A DNA stretch of 64,000 bases, from assembly GCA_020027205.1 (NCBI GenBank), contig JAHRAQ010000029.1:109672-173671 (forward strand). The letters are read 5' to 3'. The translations under genes and the position numbers were made by a program. Every line of letters begins with the position of its first letter. The stretch's first letter is position 1. Below are positions 26,875-35,029 of this stretch, one piece after another. The notes beneath the pieces are model-generated. The model was given only the letters and a program-made list of their open reading frames with translations, ran no database searches and was not told where the DNA came from. Origin of the DNA: Nitrospirales bacterium. GTDB lineage: Bacteria > Nitrospirota > Nitrospiria > Nitrospirales > UBA8639.

Positions 26875-27396
26875 CTACTGCATAGGCAATGACTCGGATA
26901 ATGCTTCTGCTATTTCTTGCGCAGCTCCGACCAGCCTCTTCCTCATAATTCCATCTGCGGGCGACCCGGGTGCTCCTCCCCATGCGTTTTGCCAAATTAT
27001 TCCAGCGATGATTTTTTGCGAGTGCGTACTCGTTACACGCGCAGTTGCACTTGTGACATTTCCATCGTAACCCCCAACACCTTTCACGGTTAAGTATGCA
27101 TCTATGCCTTTCTCTTTCAATTTTCCGAGCATTTGTGGATTCGCAATCTCTAATTCGTTCATATTTAAACGTGCAAGCAACTTGGATGTGGCAGAAGCAT
27201 CAATGACCTCATATCCTTTGTTGGATAGTTCAATGCCAACGGCTTCCGCCAACAAACCACCTTCTGGCGCTAATGCTATTGATTGAACAGAGTGCGAAAC
27301 TCCATTTATAACTGGTAAGGTAGAAATTTTTGAAAGACCGCAACCATTCAGCCAAAAGACTGCCGATACAATCGTCAGCACAAAATGGTTTTTCAT
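26875..27396 (-). CDS. Small putative lipoprotein, second gene of a coupled pair
   Basis: A 173-residue protein with a lipoprotein signal (FVLTIVSAVFWLNGC, Cys at ~19). The mature part has alternating strands and helices (GYEVIDASATSKLL, GIDAYLTVKGVGGYDG), a pattern seen in CsgG/GNA1162-like envelope lipoproteins. It looks like a nucleotide-free alpha/beta domain. ATG 27396 is preferred: it lies six bases after AAAAGGGA and overlaps the stop of the upstream gene by four bases. AT-rich compared with its surroundings, so probably acquired. Confidence 0.72.
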   Translation of the reverse strand: MKNHFVLTIVSAVFWLNGCGLSKISTLPVINGVSHSVQSIALAPEGGLLAEAVGIELSNKGYEVIDASATSKLLARLNMNELEIANPQMLGKLKEKGIDAYLTVKGVGGYDGNVTSATARVTSTHSQKIIAGIIWQNAWGGAPGSPADGIMRKRLVGAAQEIAEALSESLPMQ

Positions 27397-27725
27397 TGAC
27401 ATTCCCTTTTGTTAATATTCACTAACTTGAACGACCCTTGGCCTTCAGGCATTAACTCAAATTTTGGAGGCTTGCCTCTTTCCCATGGAGCATAGTTTTG
27501 AGAAATAAGCCACTGACCGATTTTCTTGGATCTTAGCTCCGTGCAAGCACCCCAGAACGAATCAGAGATGTTTATTTTGACTGGGTTTGGCTGTCCGTAT
27601 AGACACAACTGGACGCTTTGCCATTTTTTCTGAAAATACATATCTCGATCAGCCTTGCTGATTTTTATACCATAGCCCGCACCAGAGGGATTATGAGAAT
27701 TATTATTCCAAGCAGTAACTTTCAT
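27393..27725 (-). CDS. Small conserved hypothetical protein, first gene of a coupled pair
   Basis: A 110-residue protein with no signal peptide. It opens with MKVTAWNNNSHNPSGAGYG and contains SFWGACTELRSKKIGQWL and PPKFELMPEG. I have an impression of having met this pattern in unrelated bacteria as a stand-alone accessory protein, but no function is known to me. Its stop overlaps the lipoprotein start (ATGA). A weak -10-like TTATAG lies just upstream. AT-rich. Confidence 0.7.
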   Translation of the reverse strand: MKVTAWNNNSHNPSGAGYGIKISKADRDMYFQKKWQSVQLCLYGQPNPVKINISDSFWGACTELRSKKIGQWLISQNYAPWERGKPPKFELMPEGQGSFKLVNINKRECQ

Positions 27726-27754
27726 GTCGTCACTCGTTTCACACTATAAAATAA

Positions 27755-28081
27755 TCATTCCCGAAACAACCCCTCCAACAAGGCCTTCCCGGCCTTCTCC
27801 ACCGTCTTCCCCAAATCTTCGGCGGACTGGCCGAGCTGCTCGCGCCCCCTGGGAAGCAACGCGCCCGATTGCGTCACGGCCTTGAGAATGGCCGTGTACA
27901 GCGCGCGGAACATCTGCGCCGACGCATCCCAGAATGTGACGCCGCCGGAAGCTTTGCCAATATCGCGCAATTCAAGGTCGAGCAACGGCACCCGCACAAC
28001 GCCGCGTGTGCCTCCCAGGAGACTCATGTGAATTTCCGCGTCATGCAGGAGTACGCGTTGAGAATGTGAACATGGGGTTCC
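27755..28081 (-). pseudogene. Truncated, frameshifted copy of the 3' end of the AsmA-like gene
   Basis: About 320 bases match the last third of the gene at 28527-29324. Shared stretches include SLLGGTRGV, DLELRDIGK, LKAVTQSG and LGQSAxDLGK near the end. The match begins at PHVHI (PRVHI in the intact gene), right at the stop of the protease gene at 28083, and a frameshift follows a few codons later. The 5' two-thirds are missing. Divergence from the intact copy is clear, about a fifth to a quarter by eye, so the duplication is old or came from a relative. Confidence 0.8.
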
Positions 28082-28082
28082 A

Positions 28083-28484
28083 TCAGGTGGATCGCAGTAC
28101 CATCGCTTTGACTCGTGCATGAGGAATGTTGGGGCTGTCAGGATGAACCGTTATCGCTCGACGGCCCGGGTCCACGATTAAATCCATGTCTTCCATCGGC
28201 ACAGACCCCAGCAACACTTCATCGCCGATCACAAGGGCGCCGACGTAGCAAAACCGTTTGCCAAGCGTCACCTTGAGGGGGCCGACGTATGGAACCGTCA
28301 TGTTCCTGCCGTCCGCAACGGAGACTTCACGCATGGACTCTGTTCCCAGACTCATTTGAAGAGCAACACGCTCAGGAATACACAACATCAGCGCACCGGT
28401 GTCCGCCAACGCCCGCACTTTCAAAGGCTCCAACGCCGGCTGTTTTGGATTGCTTAACTCTATCTCCGCAAAAACGTGTCTCAC
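28083..28484 (-). CDS. Retropepsin-like (clan AA) aspartic protease
   Basis: A 133-residue single-domain protein. The catalytic loop is ALADTGALMLCIPE at ~residues 26-39, the DTGA form of the aspartic-protease DTG triad. Later strands (VYVGALVIGDEVLLGSVPMEDMDL, here GALVIGDEVLLG and PMEDMDL) match the flap and the second hydrophobic-Gly motif. Such proteins must dimerise to be active. The start is GTG 28484, six bases after AGAGGG; no ATG is suitably placed. It lies between the AsmA-like gene and that gene's truncated copy. Substrates of these bacterial enzymes are mostly unknown. Confidence 0.78.
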   Translation of the reverse strand: MRHVFAEIELSNPKQPALEPLKVRALADTGALMLCIPERVALQMSLGTESMREVSVADGRNMTVPYVGPLKVTLGKRFCYVGALVIGDEVLLGSVPMEDMDLIVDPGRRAITVHPDSPNIPHARVKAMVLRST

Positions 28485-28526
28485 AACATCCCTCTGGAAA
28501 TCTCACTCATTGATTCCGGCATGTGA

Positions 28527-29324
28527 TCATAAACCTTTCAACAACCCCTTCAACAACTCCTTCCCCGCCTTCTCCATCGACTTGCCCAGGTCTCCGGCCG
28601 ATTGGCCGAGTTCTTTGATCTTATCGGGAATCACCGTGCCCGATTGCGTCACGGCCTTGAGAACGGCGGCGTATAGCGCGTGGAAAATCTTCGCCGACGC
28701 TTCGCGGAGACCGGCGCCTTCGGAAGGTTTGCCGATGTCGCGCAATTCAAGATCGGGCAACGGCACTTGCATGACGCCGCGTGTGCCTCCCAGGAGGCTC
28801 ACGGCAAGTTCCGCGTCTTCCAGGGTCAGGCGTTTAATGTGGACGCGGGGTTCCGATTCTTCGTCCTCGTCCCGCTCCTCACGCGCGTCGTCGTCCGCGT
28901 CATCCGAATCCGAGCCGACGTTGCGCACGACATTGCGCCGAAGGTCGTTGAGATTGCTGCCCAGTCGCAACCGTTCGAAGGTCACGCGCGGCTTCACGAT
29001 CCGCACTGATTCGACCACGACGGTCTCGTCCAACAGCGACGCCCAGTCCACCCGCACCTGCACGGACGGGAGAGACAACGCATGTGCGGTCTCGTAGCCT
29101 TCGGGATTGGCAATGGTCAGTTGTGTCAGATCGGCCTGCAAGATCGACCTGTCGGACGACAGCGACAGGTCAACGTCCTCCAGCGTCACCGGCACGCCCA
29201 GGACTTTGGCCCCCATCGTCTCCACGCCGGCTTTGACCAGCGTTGTGAACGACAGGGCCAGCAACACGATCCCGACAACCGCCAGCACACCGGTCAGGGC
29301 CAGCGCGCGCAGGAAGATTTTCAT
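28527..29324 (-). CDS. AsmA/DUF748-like membrane-anchored protein
   Basis: A 265-residue protein with one N-terminal membrane helix (ALALTGVLAVVGIVLLALSF) and a periplasmic part of beta-strands with the AsmA-like patterns VTLEDVDLSLSSDRS, LTIANPEGYET and VRVDWASLLDETVVVE. A long acidic run of Asp/Glu/Arg at ~135-160 interrupts it. The C-terminal 60 residues are helical. Larger relatives span to the outer membrane and move lipids; this one is short. ATG 29324 (MKIFLRALAL) was chosen as it begins the signal anchor. Confidence 0.7.
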   Translation of the reverse strand: MKIFLRALALTGVLAVVGIVLLALSFTTLVKAGVETMGAKVLGVPVTLEDVDLSLSSDRSILQADLTQLTIANPEGYETAHALSLPSVQVRVDWASLLDETVVVESVRIVKPRVTFERLRLGSNLNDLRRNVVRNVGSDSDDADDDAREERDEDEESEPRVHIKRLTLEDAELAVSLLGGTRGVMQVPLPDLELRDIGKPSEGAGLREASAKIFHALYAAVLKAVTQSGTVIPDKIKELGQSAGDLGKSMEKAGKELLKGLLKGL

Positions 29325-29382
29325 CGGTCTTCGCGTTGTTCCCGGCATGTGCGTCCCCCAACCGCCGGCGTCGGCGCGTCCG

Positions 29383-29988
29383 CTAGAGTTCGCGGCGGCC
29401 TTCGATGGACTTGGTCAGTGTCACGTCGTCGGCATATTCGATGTCCATCCCGACGGGAATGCCGTAGGCAATGCGCGACATCTTGACGCCGTAGGGCTTC
29501 AACAGTTTGGTGAGATAAATGGCCGTGGCCTCGCCTTCGATGGTGGGATTTGTCGCCACGATGACCTCCTCCACGCCGCCGTTTTTAACGCGCCGTTCCA
29601 ACTCCTTCGCGCGAATGTCGGACGGGCCGACGCCGTCCAGCGGCGACAGCGATCCCATCAGGACATGATACAGGCCCCTGTACCCACGGCTCTGATCGAT
29701 AGCGTGCAGAGTGCTGGGTTCTTCCACGACCAGAATCTTGGTGCGGTCCCGTTTCGGGTCCCGGCACACTTCGCACAAGTCGCTTTCCGCGATGTTGCGG
29801 CATTGCTCGCAAAACGTCACAAACTCCTTGACGTCCCGAATCGCATCGGCCAGGCGCAAAGCGTCGTCTTTGTCCGCCTTCATCACATGAAACGCGAGAC
29901 GCTGCGAGGTCTTCTGCCCGATGCCGGGCAACCGCACAAACTCTTTCGCCAGTTTGGCCAGCAAACCCTGTTGCTGCGGCACGCTCAT
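29383..29988 (-). CDS. recR: Recombination mediator protein RecR
   Basis: A clamp-like DNA-binding protein that works with RecF/RecO to load RecA at gaps. The 201 residues contain the helix-hairpin-helix (VRLPGIGQKTSQRLAF), the C4 zinc finger (CEQC...CEVC at ~57-72) and the Toprim domain (VVEEPSTLHAID). Standard length. It lies after ybaB and dnaX, the common dnaX-ybaB-recR order. Confidence 0.96.
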   Translation of the reverse strand: MSVPQQQGLLAKLAKEFVRLPGIGQKTSQRLAFHVMKADKDDALRLADAIRDVKEFVTFCEQCRNIAESDLCEVCRDPKRDRTKILVVEEPSTLHAIDQSRGYRGLYHVLMGSLSPLDGVGPSDIRAKELERRVKNGGVEEVIVATNPTIEGEATAIYLTKLLKPYGVKMSRIAYGIPVGMDIEYADDVTLTKSIEGRREL

Positions 29989-30059
29989 AAAATTTCAGTC
30001 ACGCGCGTCACCGTGCGAACCCGTTCGAGAAGCCGTCGCGCACCGGATAGCCGGCATCC

Positions 30060-30386
30060 CTAAAATATGCCCGGCAGTCCCAACCCGCCGGTCAACCCTT
30101 TCATTTCTTCGGCCATCACGTCCTTGGCTTTGCGCAACGCTTCATTGGTGGCGGCTACAAGAAGATCCTGCAACATGTCGGGATCCTTCGCGTTCAGCAC
30201 GTCGGGGTCAATTTCCACTTTGGCAATGCGCATGCCTCCCGTGGCCGTCACCGTGACCATCCCGCCCCCGGCCGACGCCTGGACGGTTTTGGCGGCCGCC
30301 TCCGCCTGAAGTTTGCCCAACTTTTCCTGCATGGCCTGTGCCTGCTTCAACAAATTTCCCATATTGGCCAAAGGATGTTCTGACAT
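30060..30386 (-). CDS. ybaB: YbaB/EbfC nucleoid-associated protein
   Basis: A 108-residue DNA-binding protein that forms tweezer-like dimers. It has the family pattern: helix NMGNLLKQAQAMQEKLGKLQ, central strands ASAGGGMVTVTATG, and DLLVAATNEALRKAKDVM. It starts one base after the dnaX stop, so the two are co-transcribed. Confidence 0.95.
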   Translation of the reverse strand: MSEHPLANMGNLLKQAQAMQEKLGKLQAEAAAKTVQASAGGGMVTVTATGGMRIAKVEIDPDVLNAKDPDMLQDLLVAATNEALRKAKDVMAEEMKGLTGGLGLPGIF

Positions 30387-30387
30387 C

Positions 30388-32232
30388 TCACGCCTCCTTC
30401 GTTCCCGACTCTCGGCTCGCCTTCACCACTTCGACGCCAAACAGGTCCTGCGTCTGTTTCACCATGGGGTGTTCACGTACGCGGTCCAGCAACGCCTCGT
30501 CATCCTGCCGTCGTTGTTGCTCGCGCATCTGCTTGACGGTGCCTTCGTTGCCCGCGTCGTCGGTCAACTCGACGACGCACAGTCGGATCGTCGACCCGGT
30601 CATCTCCCGGCACACCTGCGCGATCAGGGCGCGGTTCTCTTCTTTCTGAACAATGGAACAGGCCAGCGAGGCGGATTTGGCAAACCCGACGACCACCTGC
30701 GCGCCTTCGACTTTCACGAAGACCCCCGTCTCCAAAAAAGAACCGACACTGGGATGCCTCTCCATCACCGCCTCCACGATCCGCGACCAGTCTTCCCGCT
30801 GCATGACCGGCGCGCCCGCCGGGGATGACAACTTCTCCGGGGCGGCGGCGGGGACGGGTGTTGTCCGCGGCGGCGTGACCGCGGACGGCGCGGGAGCGCT
30901 CGCCGCGCGTTTCGGCGTGGCGGCGGGCTGACCGGCACGGTCCGCCCGCGGCGGTTCGGACGCGGCGGCGCGGTGTGGCGGCGCCGCTGTCGTTCGTGCC
31001 CGTACCGGTGCCGGTGCTGCCGCCGGCGACCGTGGAACCCCGGCCCCCGGCATGGTCTTCTCCACCAGCGTGTGCGGGCGTTGCGAATGCTCCCCCGGCA
31101 CGGCGGCGGGCGCGGCGGCGGGCACCGCGCCGCGTGACGGTACGCCCGCCGCTCGAATCACCGCCATCTCAAACACAAAACGGGGACGCGCCGTTGACCG
31201 AAGACGATCTTCGGCCTGGGCAAAGAGTTGAAACAACTCCTGCAACTGCTCGACAGAAAACGAGGCGGCCTCCCCGATCGCCCGCTCCACTTCTTCCGCA
31301 GGCACATCCATCAACCGTTGCGCCCGCTCACGGTCGGGCACCACCGCCGCGATCATGACATGGCGCATCCGCGCCACCACCGCTCCGCACCAGGTGCGCA
31401 GGTCGTATCCCTGCGCCACCGCCTCGCCGACAAGTTCCACGGCCGCGGCGGGATTCCGGTTCACCACCGCCTCAATCAGCCGGCTCACCAGTTCGTCGGG
31501 AACGGCGCCGAGCATGTCTTCCACGTCGCGTTCGGCAATGGTGTCGCCGCCAAACGCCGCGGCCTGGTCCAGCAGGCTCAAGGCGTCGCGCAGACTGCCT
31601 TCACTCGCGCCGGCAATCCAGCCCAGACTGCGTTCGCCGATGGTGACGCCGATGTGCTGCGTGACGTCCTGCAAACGCGCGATGATGTCCCGCCGGGGAA
31701 TGCGCCGAAAGGTGAAATGCTGACAGCGCGACGTGATGGTGGCCGGAATCTTCTGGGACTCGGTCGTCGCAAACACAAATACCGCGTGCGACGGCGGCTC
31801 TTCCAGCGTTTTCAACAGCGCGTTAAACGCCGAATTGGAAAGCATATGTACTTCGTCAATGATATAAATCCGGTAGTGGCCCCGGAAAGGCGAGAACTTG
31901 ACGTTCTCCCGAAGTTCCCGCACGTCATCCACGCCGGTATTGGACGCGCCGTCAATCTCGATGACGTCCACGGACTGCCCCTGCGTGATTTCCACACAAC
32001 TCCCGCATTGGCCGCAGGGGTCCGGCGTCGGCCCGCGCTCGCAATTCAGCGCCTTGGCCAGAATACGGGCGGCTGTGGTTTTCCCCACACCGCGCATCCC
32101 GGAAAAGAGATAAGCATGAGCCACCTGCTTCTGCACGATAGCGTTCCGAAGCGTCTGCACCACATGCGCCTGCCCGATCAGTTCGTCAAACGCGCCGGGG
32201 CGGAATTTTCTGGCGGAGACTTGGTAGTCCAT
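30388..32232 (-). CDS. dnaX: DNA polymerase III subunits gamma/tau
   Basis: The clamp-loader ATPase, 614 residues. It has Walker A GMRGVGKTTAARI, the zinc module CERG...CGQCGSC, Walker B IIDEVHML and the SRC motif TSRCQHF. After residue ~370 there is an Ala/Pro-rich linker of ~90 residues, then the tau C-terminal domain (EDWSRIVEAVMERHPSVG). I did not find an A-rich slippery site for a programmed frameshift to gamma. The first ~20 codons are duplicated at 33136-33197, beyond the MntA/HepT genes. Confidence 0.95.
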   Translation of the reverse strand: MDYQVSARKFRPGAFDELIGQAHVVQTLRNAIVQKQVAHAYLFSGMRGVGKTTAARILAKALNCERGPTPDPCGQCGSCVEITQGQSVDVIEIDGASNTGVDDVRELRENVKFSPFRGHYRIYIIDEVHMLSNSAFNALLKTLEEPPSHAVFVFATTESQKIPATITSRCQHFTFRRIPRRDIIARLQDVTQHIGVTIGERSLGWIAGASEGSLRDALSLLDQAAAFGGDTIAERDVEDMLGAVPDELVSRLIEAVVNRNPAAAVELVGEAVAQGYDLRTWCGAVVARMRHVMIAAVVPDRERAQRLMDVPAEEVERAIGEAASFSVEQLQELFQLFAQAEDRLRSTARPRFVFEMAVIRAAGVPSRGAVPAAAPAAVPGEHSQRPHTLVEKTMPGAGVPRSPAAAPAPVRARTTAAPPHRAAASEPPRADRAGQPAATPKRAASAPAPSAVTPPRTTPVPAAAPEKLSSPAGAPVMQREDWSRIVEAVMERHPSVGSFLETGVFVKVEGAQVVVGFAKSASLACSIVQKEENRALIAQVCREMTGSTIRLCVVELTDDAGNEGTVKQMREQQRRQDDEALLDRVREHPMVKQTQDLFGVEVVKASRESGTKEA

Positions 32233-32330
32233 GATTGAGTTTATCGTTGCAGATTGCCGACTCCGGCAAAGTTCACAGGATTCTGTCGCACGGACCTTGC
32301 CCTTTTCCGTCCTTTATGTGAGACGCTTCC

Positions 32331-32690
32331 TTACTCACCGTAAAGTTGCTCGTTTGTGAATAATGTACGACCTTGTTGGTCGATGTGGCGTTTCAAAGGC
32401 GGATAGGTGATATGCCGGTAAATCGTGAGATCGACTTTATACGGCAGAAGGCTCTCCGAAAAACAAGTCCACAGACGGTCGGCTTTGGCCTCGTCAATAT
32501 CACCATAAAGAACCAGATCAATATCTGAATTGCTTTTGTATTTTCCTGTTGCTCTTGAACCGTATAAAGAAACTTTATCGACATTGGAGACATTCCGAAA
32601 AAGGATGTCCCTGATGATGCGGAGTTGATTCTTGTTAAGACCGTGATCAGGCATCGCGAGCCGCGTCATCTTCCATTGCCAGCGTTTCAT
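32331..32690 (-). CDS. mntA: MNT-type nucleotidyltransferase antitoxin
   Basis: A ~119-residue minimal nucleotidyltransferase. The catalytic GS-X10-DXD motif is intact (GSRATGKYKSNSDIDL), followed by VDLTIYRHI with the third acidic residue. In characterised MntA-HepT systems this enzyme AMPylates the HEPN toxin to silence it. ATG 32690 is used here; ATG 32654 (MPDHGLNKNQ) is nearly as likely. It lies after the hepT gene on the same strand and is more AT-rich than the core genes on both sides. Confidence 0.85.
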   Translation of the reverse strand: MKRWQWKMTRLAMPDHGLNKNQLRIIRDILFRNVSNVDKVSLYGSRATGKYKSNSDIDLVLYGDIDEAKADRLWTCFSESLLPYKVDLTIYRHITYPPLKRHIDQQGRTLFTNEQLYGE

Positions 32691-32742
32691 AGAGTTGCCT
32701 GAAGCATTGGAGATACCGTTCAACCACCTGCTTCAGCACAAT

Positions 32743-33081
32743 TTAAAATTTCTTGAAATCGTAGGTGTGACTCATCTTGTTGCGGGCATCCAACGCCATC
32801 ATCCAGCCTTCGCCGTCATCAATAAGTTTGGCGGCGACAGCCTCTTTAATCACCGCATTGGGCGTAACTTGGCTGAATACGACGTTTTGATGCTCCAAGT
32901 AATCTTTCATGGTTTTCCATGCCAACTCCGTACAGACTTCAAAGCGTTGTATCATCCCTTCCTTTCCCAATTGATCCAGAGATTTTTCATCATACCTGTC
33001 AGCGGCTTCTTGCAATAAAAAGTAAGCCCTTTTGAAGTTGTCAAAGCGGTACCGCCAACGTGGTTTCTCTTGTGCCATCAC
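32743..33081 (-). CDS. hepT: HEPN-domain toxin of the HI0074/HepT type
   Basis: A 112-residue all-alpha protein of the nucleotidyltransferase-substrate-binding family. The RNase motif R-X4-H is present (ARNKMSHTYD). Also typical are WRYRFDNFKRAYFLL and RFEVCTELAWKTMKDYL. Paired with the MNT gene 50 bases downstream, it forms a toxin-antitoxin module. Just upstream lies the displaced 5' fragment of dnaX, which marks an insertion border. Confidence 0.88.
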   Translation of the reverse strand: MMAQEKPRWRYRFDNFKRAYFLLQEAADRYDEKSLDQLGKEGMIQRFEVCTELAWKTMKDYLEHQNVVFSQVTPNAVIKEAVAAKLIDDGEGWMMALDARNKMSHTYDFKKF

Positions 33082-33135
33082 CCAACATCCAATTTCGCTT
33101 TTTCACATTTTCCAAACATCTACACCAAGTACACC

Positions 33136-33197
33136 GGCCCGACGAGTTCGTCAAACGCCCCGGGGCCGAATTTTCTTACAGAGACTTGGTAGTCCAT
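33136..33197 (-). pseudogene. Orphan 5' fragment of dnaX
   Basis: Sixty-two bases match the start of dnaX (32170-32232) with about eight differences. The shared reading begins MDYQVS, then RKF-PGAFDEL, and stops after ~20 codons. It lies on the same strand as dnaX, upstream of the MntA/HepT pair, so that pair is bracketed by two copies of the dnaX start. From its left end to the hepT start (33082-33135) there is nothing else I recognise; 33198-33381 is AT-rich with no clear gene. Confidence 0.8.
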
Positions 33198-33381
33198 TAG
33201 AGATAATACACTCACTCGCTCAAGAGTTTCTGGCAATTCTCCGTTTCATCACCGTTCACATCTTCGGTAAATCCGCACGAAGTATAAAAAATGTAACGTT
33301 TCATGTTTCAGAATTCCCTCTAAAATTTCCCATTACATTCAGCCCTTTCAAAGTTTGCTTTCTGGAACCACGCCCGCCCAA

Positions 33382-33567
33382 TTATCCGTCCCAACCAACA
33401 GAAGAGAGTATTGCGCTCGGAATCGGCTTGCCTTTCCTGGCAGATTCCAGCATGGCTTTCGCCAATGCTTTGTATTGAGTATAGGCATTGACAAGCTCGA
33501 GCCGTACATCCTCATCCGTTGGGTCATCCCAAATAGCCCCCTCAAGAGAGCCAATTTCCTTAGTCAA
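33382..33567 (-). CDS. Small ORF, possibly a remnant interrupted by TGA
   Basis: Sixty-one residues, hydrophilic and helical (DDPTDEDVRLELVNAYTQYK...), with protein-like composition. The only start is TTG at 33567. The same frame continues upstream through WRAHDKIHYL to a TGA at 33595 and beyond it another open run (MKKKEKSYSEVSQEKEMDYS). This suggests a gene split by a nonsense change, or a small gene with a weak start. No family recognised. AT-rich. Confidence 0.4.
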   Translation of the reverse strand: MTKEIGSLEGAIWDDPTDEDVRLELVNAYTQYKALAKAMLESARKGKPIPSAILSSVGWDG

Positions 33568-33724
33568 GTAATGTATTTTATCGTGGGCGCGCCATCAACT
33601 ATAATCCATTTCCTTCTCCTGGCTTACTTCACTGTAAGATTTTTCTTTTTTCTTCATAGCCAACAGCGACCTTTTTGTTGTTTGAAATAGAAAATATCCC
33701 AAGTCTGGAGTCGGGCAAGCCAAT

Positions 33725-33961
33725 CTATCGTATCCACAACTGAAATTCAGGATAGGATTCGTCGTCGTAAAAATCCAAATCTTTATCATCTTCCCAAACG
33801 AGTTCAGTAAAACGTTTGTAACACTCGTTATATCCTCGACACACTACGAAAACACGATCAAAAGGATTAAGATGCAAAATCAGTTTTGCAAAAAATGGCG
33901 AAATTGGTCTTATCATTCTGTACCGTTCCCTGACAAACGCTCCTCGATAACGCATATCCAT
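33725..33961 (-). CDS. Small hypothetical protein of the dnaX-tRNA-Ser island
   Basis: Seventy-eight residues from the first ATG, or 63 from the internal Met (MIRPISPFFAKL). The centre (FDRVFVVCRGYNECYKRF) and acidic C-terminus (DDKDLDFYDDESYPEF) look like a folded protein. It starts 15 bases after the HTH/nuclease-like gene on the same strand, so the two are likely one transcript. No family recognised. Confidence 0.5.
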   Translation of the reverse strand: MDMRYRGAFVRERYRMIRPISPFFAKLILHLNPFDRVFVVCRGYNECYKRFTELVWEDDKDLDFYDDESYPEFQLWIR

Positions 33962-33976
33962 CTTCGAAATTTCCTT

Positions 33977-34723
33977 CTAATCAAAAATGTCGCCTTCCGT
34001 GACATTAAGTGCAAAACTTTTCGCGTGCCATGTGGACACAAAGTTATAATCCATAAATCCAACTCGCTTCCGGATAGGCTTGAAAACGCTGGCATTAATC
34101 TTCTTGTGATATTCAGCCTCTCTTGCCCTGTCAGCAACAACAAAAAACCTCGCGCTGTAATCCTGTAGTTCGAAAAACTTCAGTAACGAATTCTGAAAAT
34201 CCGTTGAGTGCTCAACTTCAAAAAACCAACTCGGCATTTTGCGGTCATTAAACCAGCAAACATCAACGGTTTGCGCCTTTTTTGTAATGTGGTCGTAGCC
34301 GAATTTATAGAAATTCTCCTGCGAACTGACATCCCAAAGTGTTTTTCCTAAAAATGGTTTGTTCTTGTCTTGGTTGGGCACAAATGTTGCATACTTTTTC
34401 AGTCTCCCAATCTGCACAAGCAACCCTTGATAATAGCTGTGCCCAACGGCTTTAATTTTTTCTTTGTCGGCATTTCGATGCGGTAAAACATCAAAAGGAA
34501 GTTTGGTTTGATGACTTTTTAATGCCCACAGTCCCGGTCTGATTTTAAAGAAAAATCGCTTGTTTTGCACAATGCGGCGAATGTTGGCAAAGGGCGATTC
34601 AGCGTCTGATTCAAAACCGGGCAACTGCAAAACCTTCTGATTCAGATACCCCAACGTCGCAAATCCGCCGTTTTCTTCCATGACCCTTATGACAGCTTCG
34701 CGTTGATTCATAATCATCTGCAA
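33977..34723 (-). CDS. HTH protein with PD-(D/E)XK-like C-terminal domain
   Basis: A 248-residue protein. The N-terminal ~70 residues form a winged-helix-like unit (REAVIRVMEENGGFATLGYL...IVQNKRFFFKIRPGLWAL, where strands and recognition helix can be traced). The C-terminal half holds KAQTVDVCWFN and SWFFEVEHSTDF, an acidic-strand-ExE pattern like a restriction-endonuclease-fold core, then FFVVADRARE. It might be a nuclease or a DNA-binding regulator. It begins 55 bases from the 3' end of tRNA-Ser and is AT-rich, which fits a tRNA-associated acquired island. Confidence 0.6.
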   Translation of the reverse strand: MQMIMNQREAVIRVMEENGGFATLGYLNQKVLQLPGFESDAESPFANIRRIVQNKRFFFKIRPGLWALKSHQTKLPFDVLPHRNADKEKIKAVGHSYYQGLLVQIGRLKKYATFVPNQDKNKPFLGKTLWDVSSQENFYKFGYDHITKKAQTVDVCWFNDRKMPSWFFEVEHSTDFQNSLLKFFELQDYSARFFVVADRAREAEYHKKINASVFKPIRKRVGFMDYNFVSTWHAKSFALNVTEGDIFD

Positions 34724-34777
34724 TGTTCAGTGGTCATCCAACACAACATCCACCGACATCCTCCATCTACAGCCTAA

Positions 34778-34867
<90 letters not shown>

Positions 34868-35029
34868 GTTGTGAATCTGCGACGGCAGGGCGGCATTTTA
34901 CCATGAGGTTCCGGAAGCGACAAGACGACGGGGGACAGCGGCATCGGGCCGGAACCGCCGTGGACGCGGCTGGCGGTGTTGGCGGGCACCGGCCCGCGTC
35001 GGCGCTGGCGGAGGCGTGCAAACGTACAA

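Noticed and set aside
30388..32232. Programmed frameshift in dnaX producing gamma
   Set aside because: No A-rich slippery heptamer is visible at the expected place before the linker.
34868..35029. 4.5S RNA gene near dnaX and tRNA-Ser
   Set aside because: A short TTCCGGAAG match near 34910 lacks the GGTCAGG...GGAAGCAGCC core of SRP RNA on either strand.
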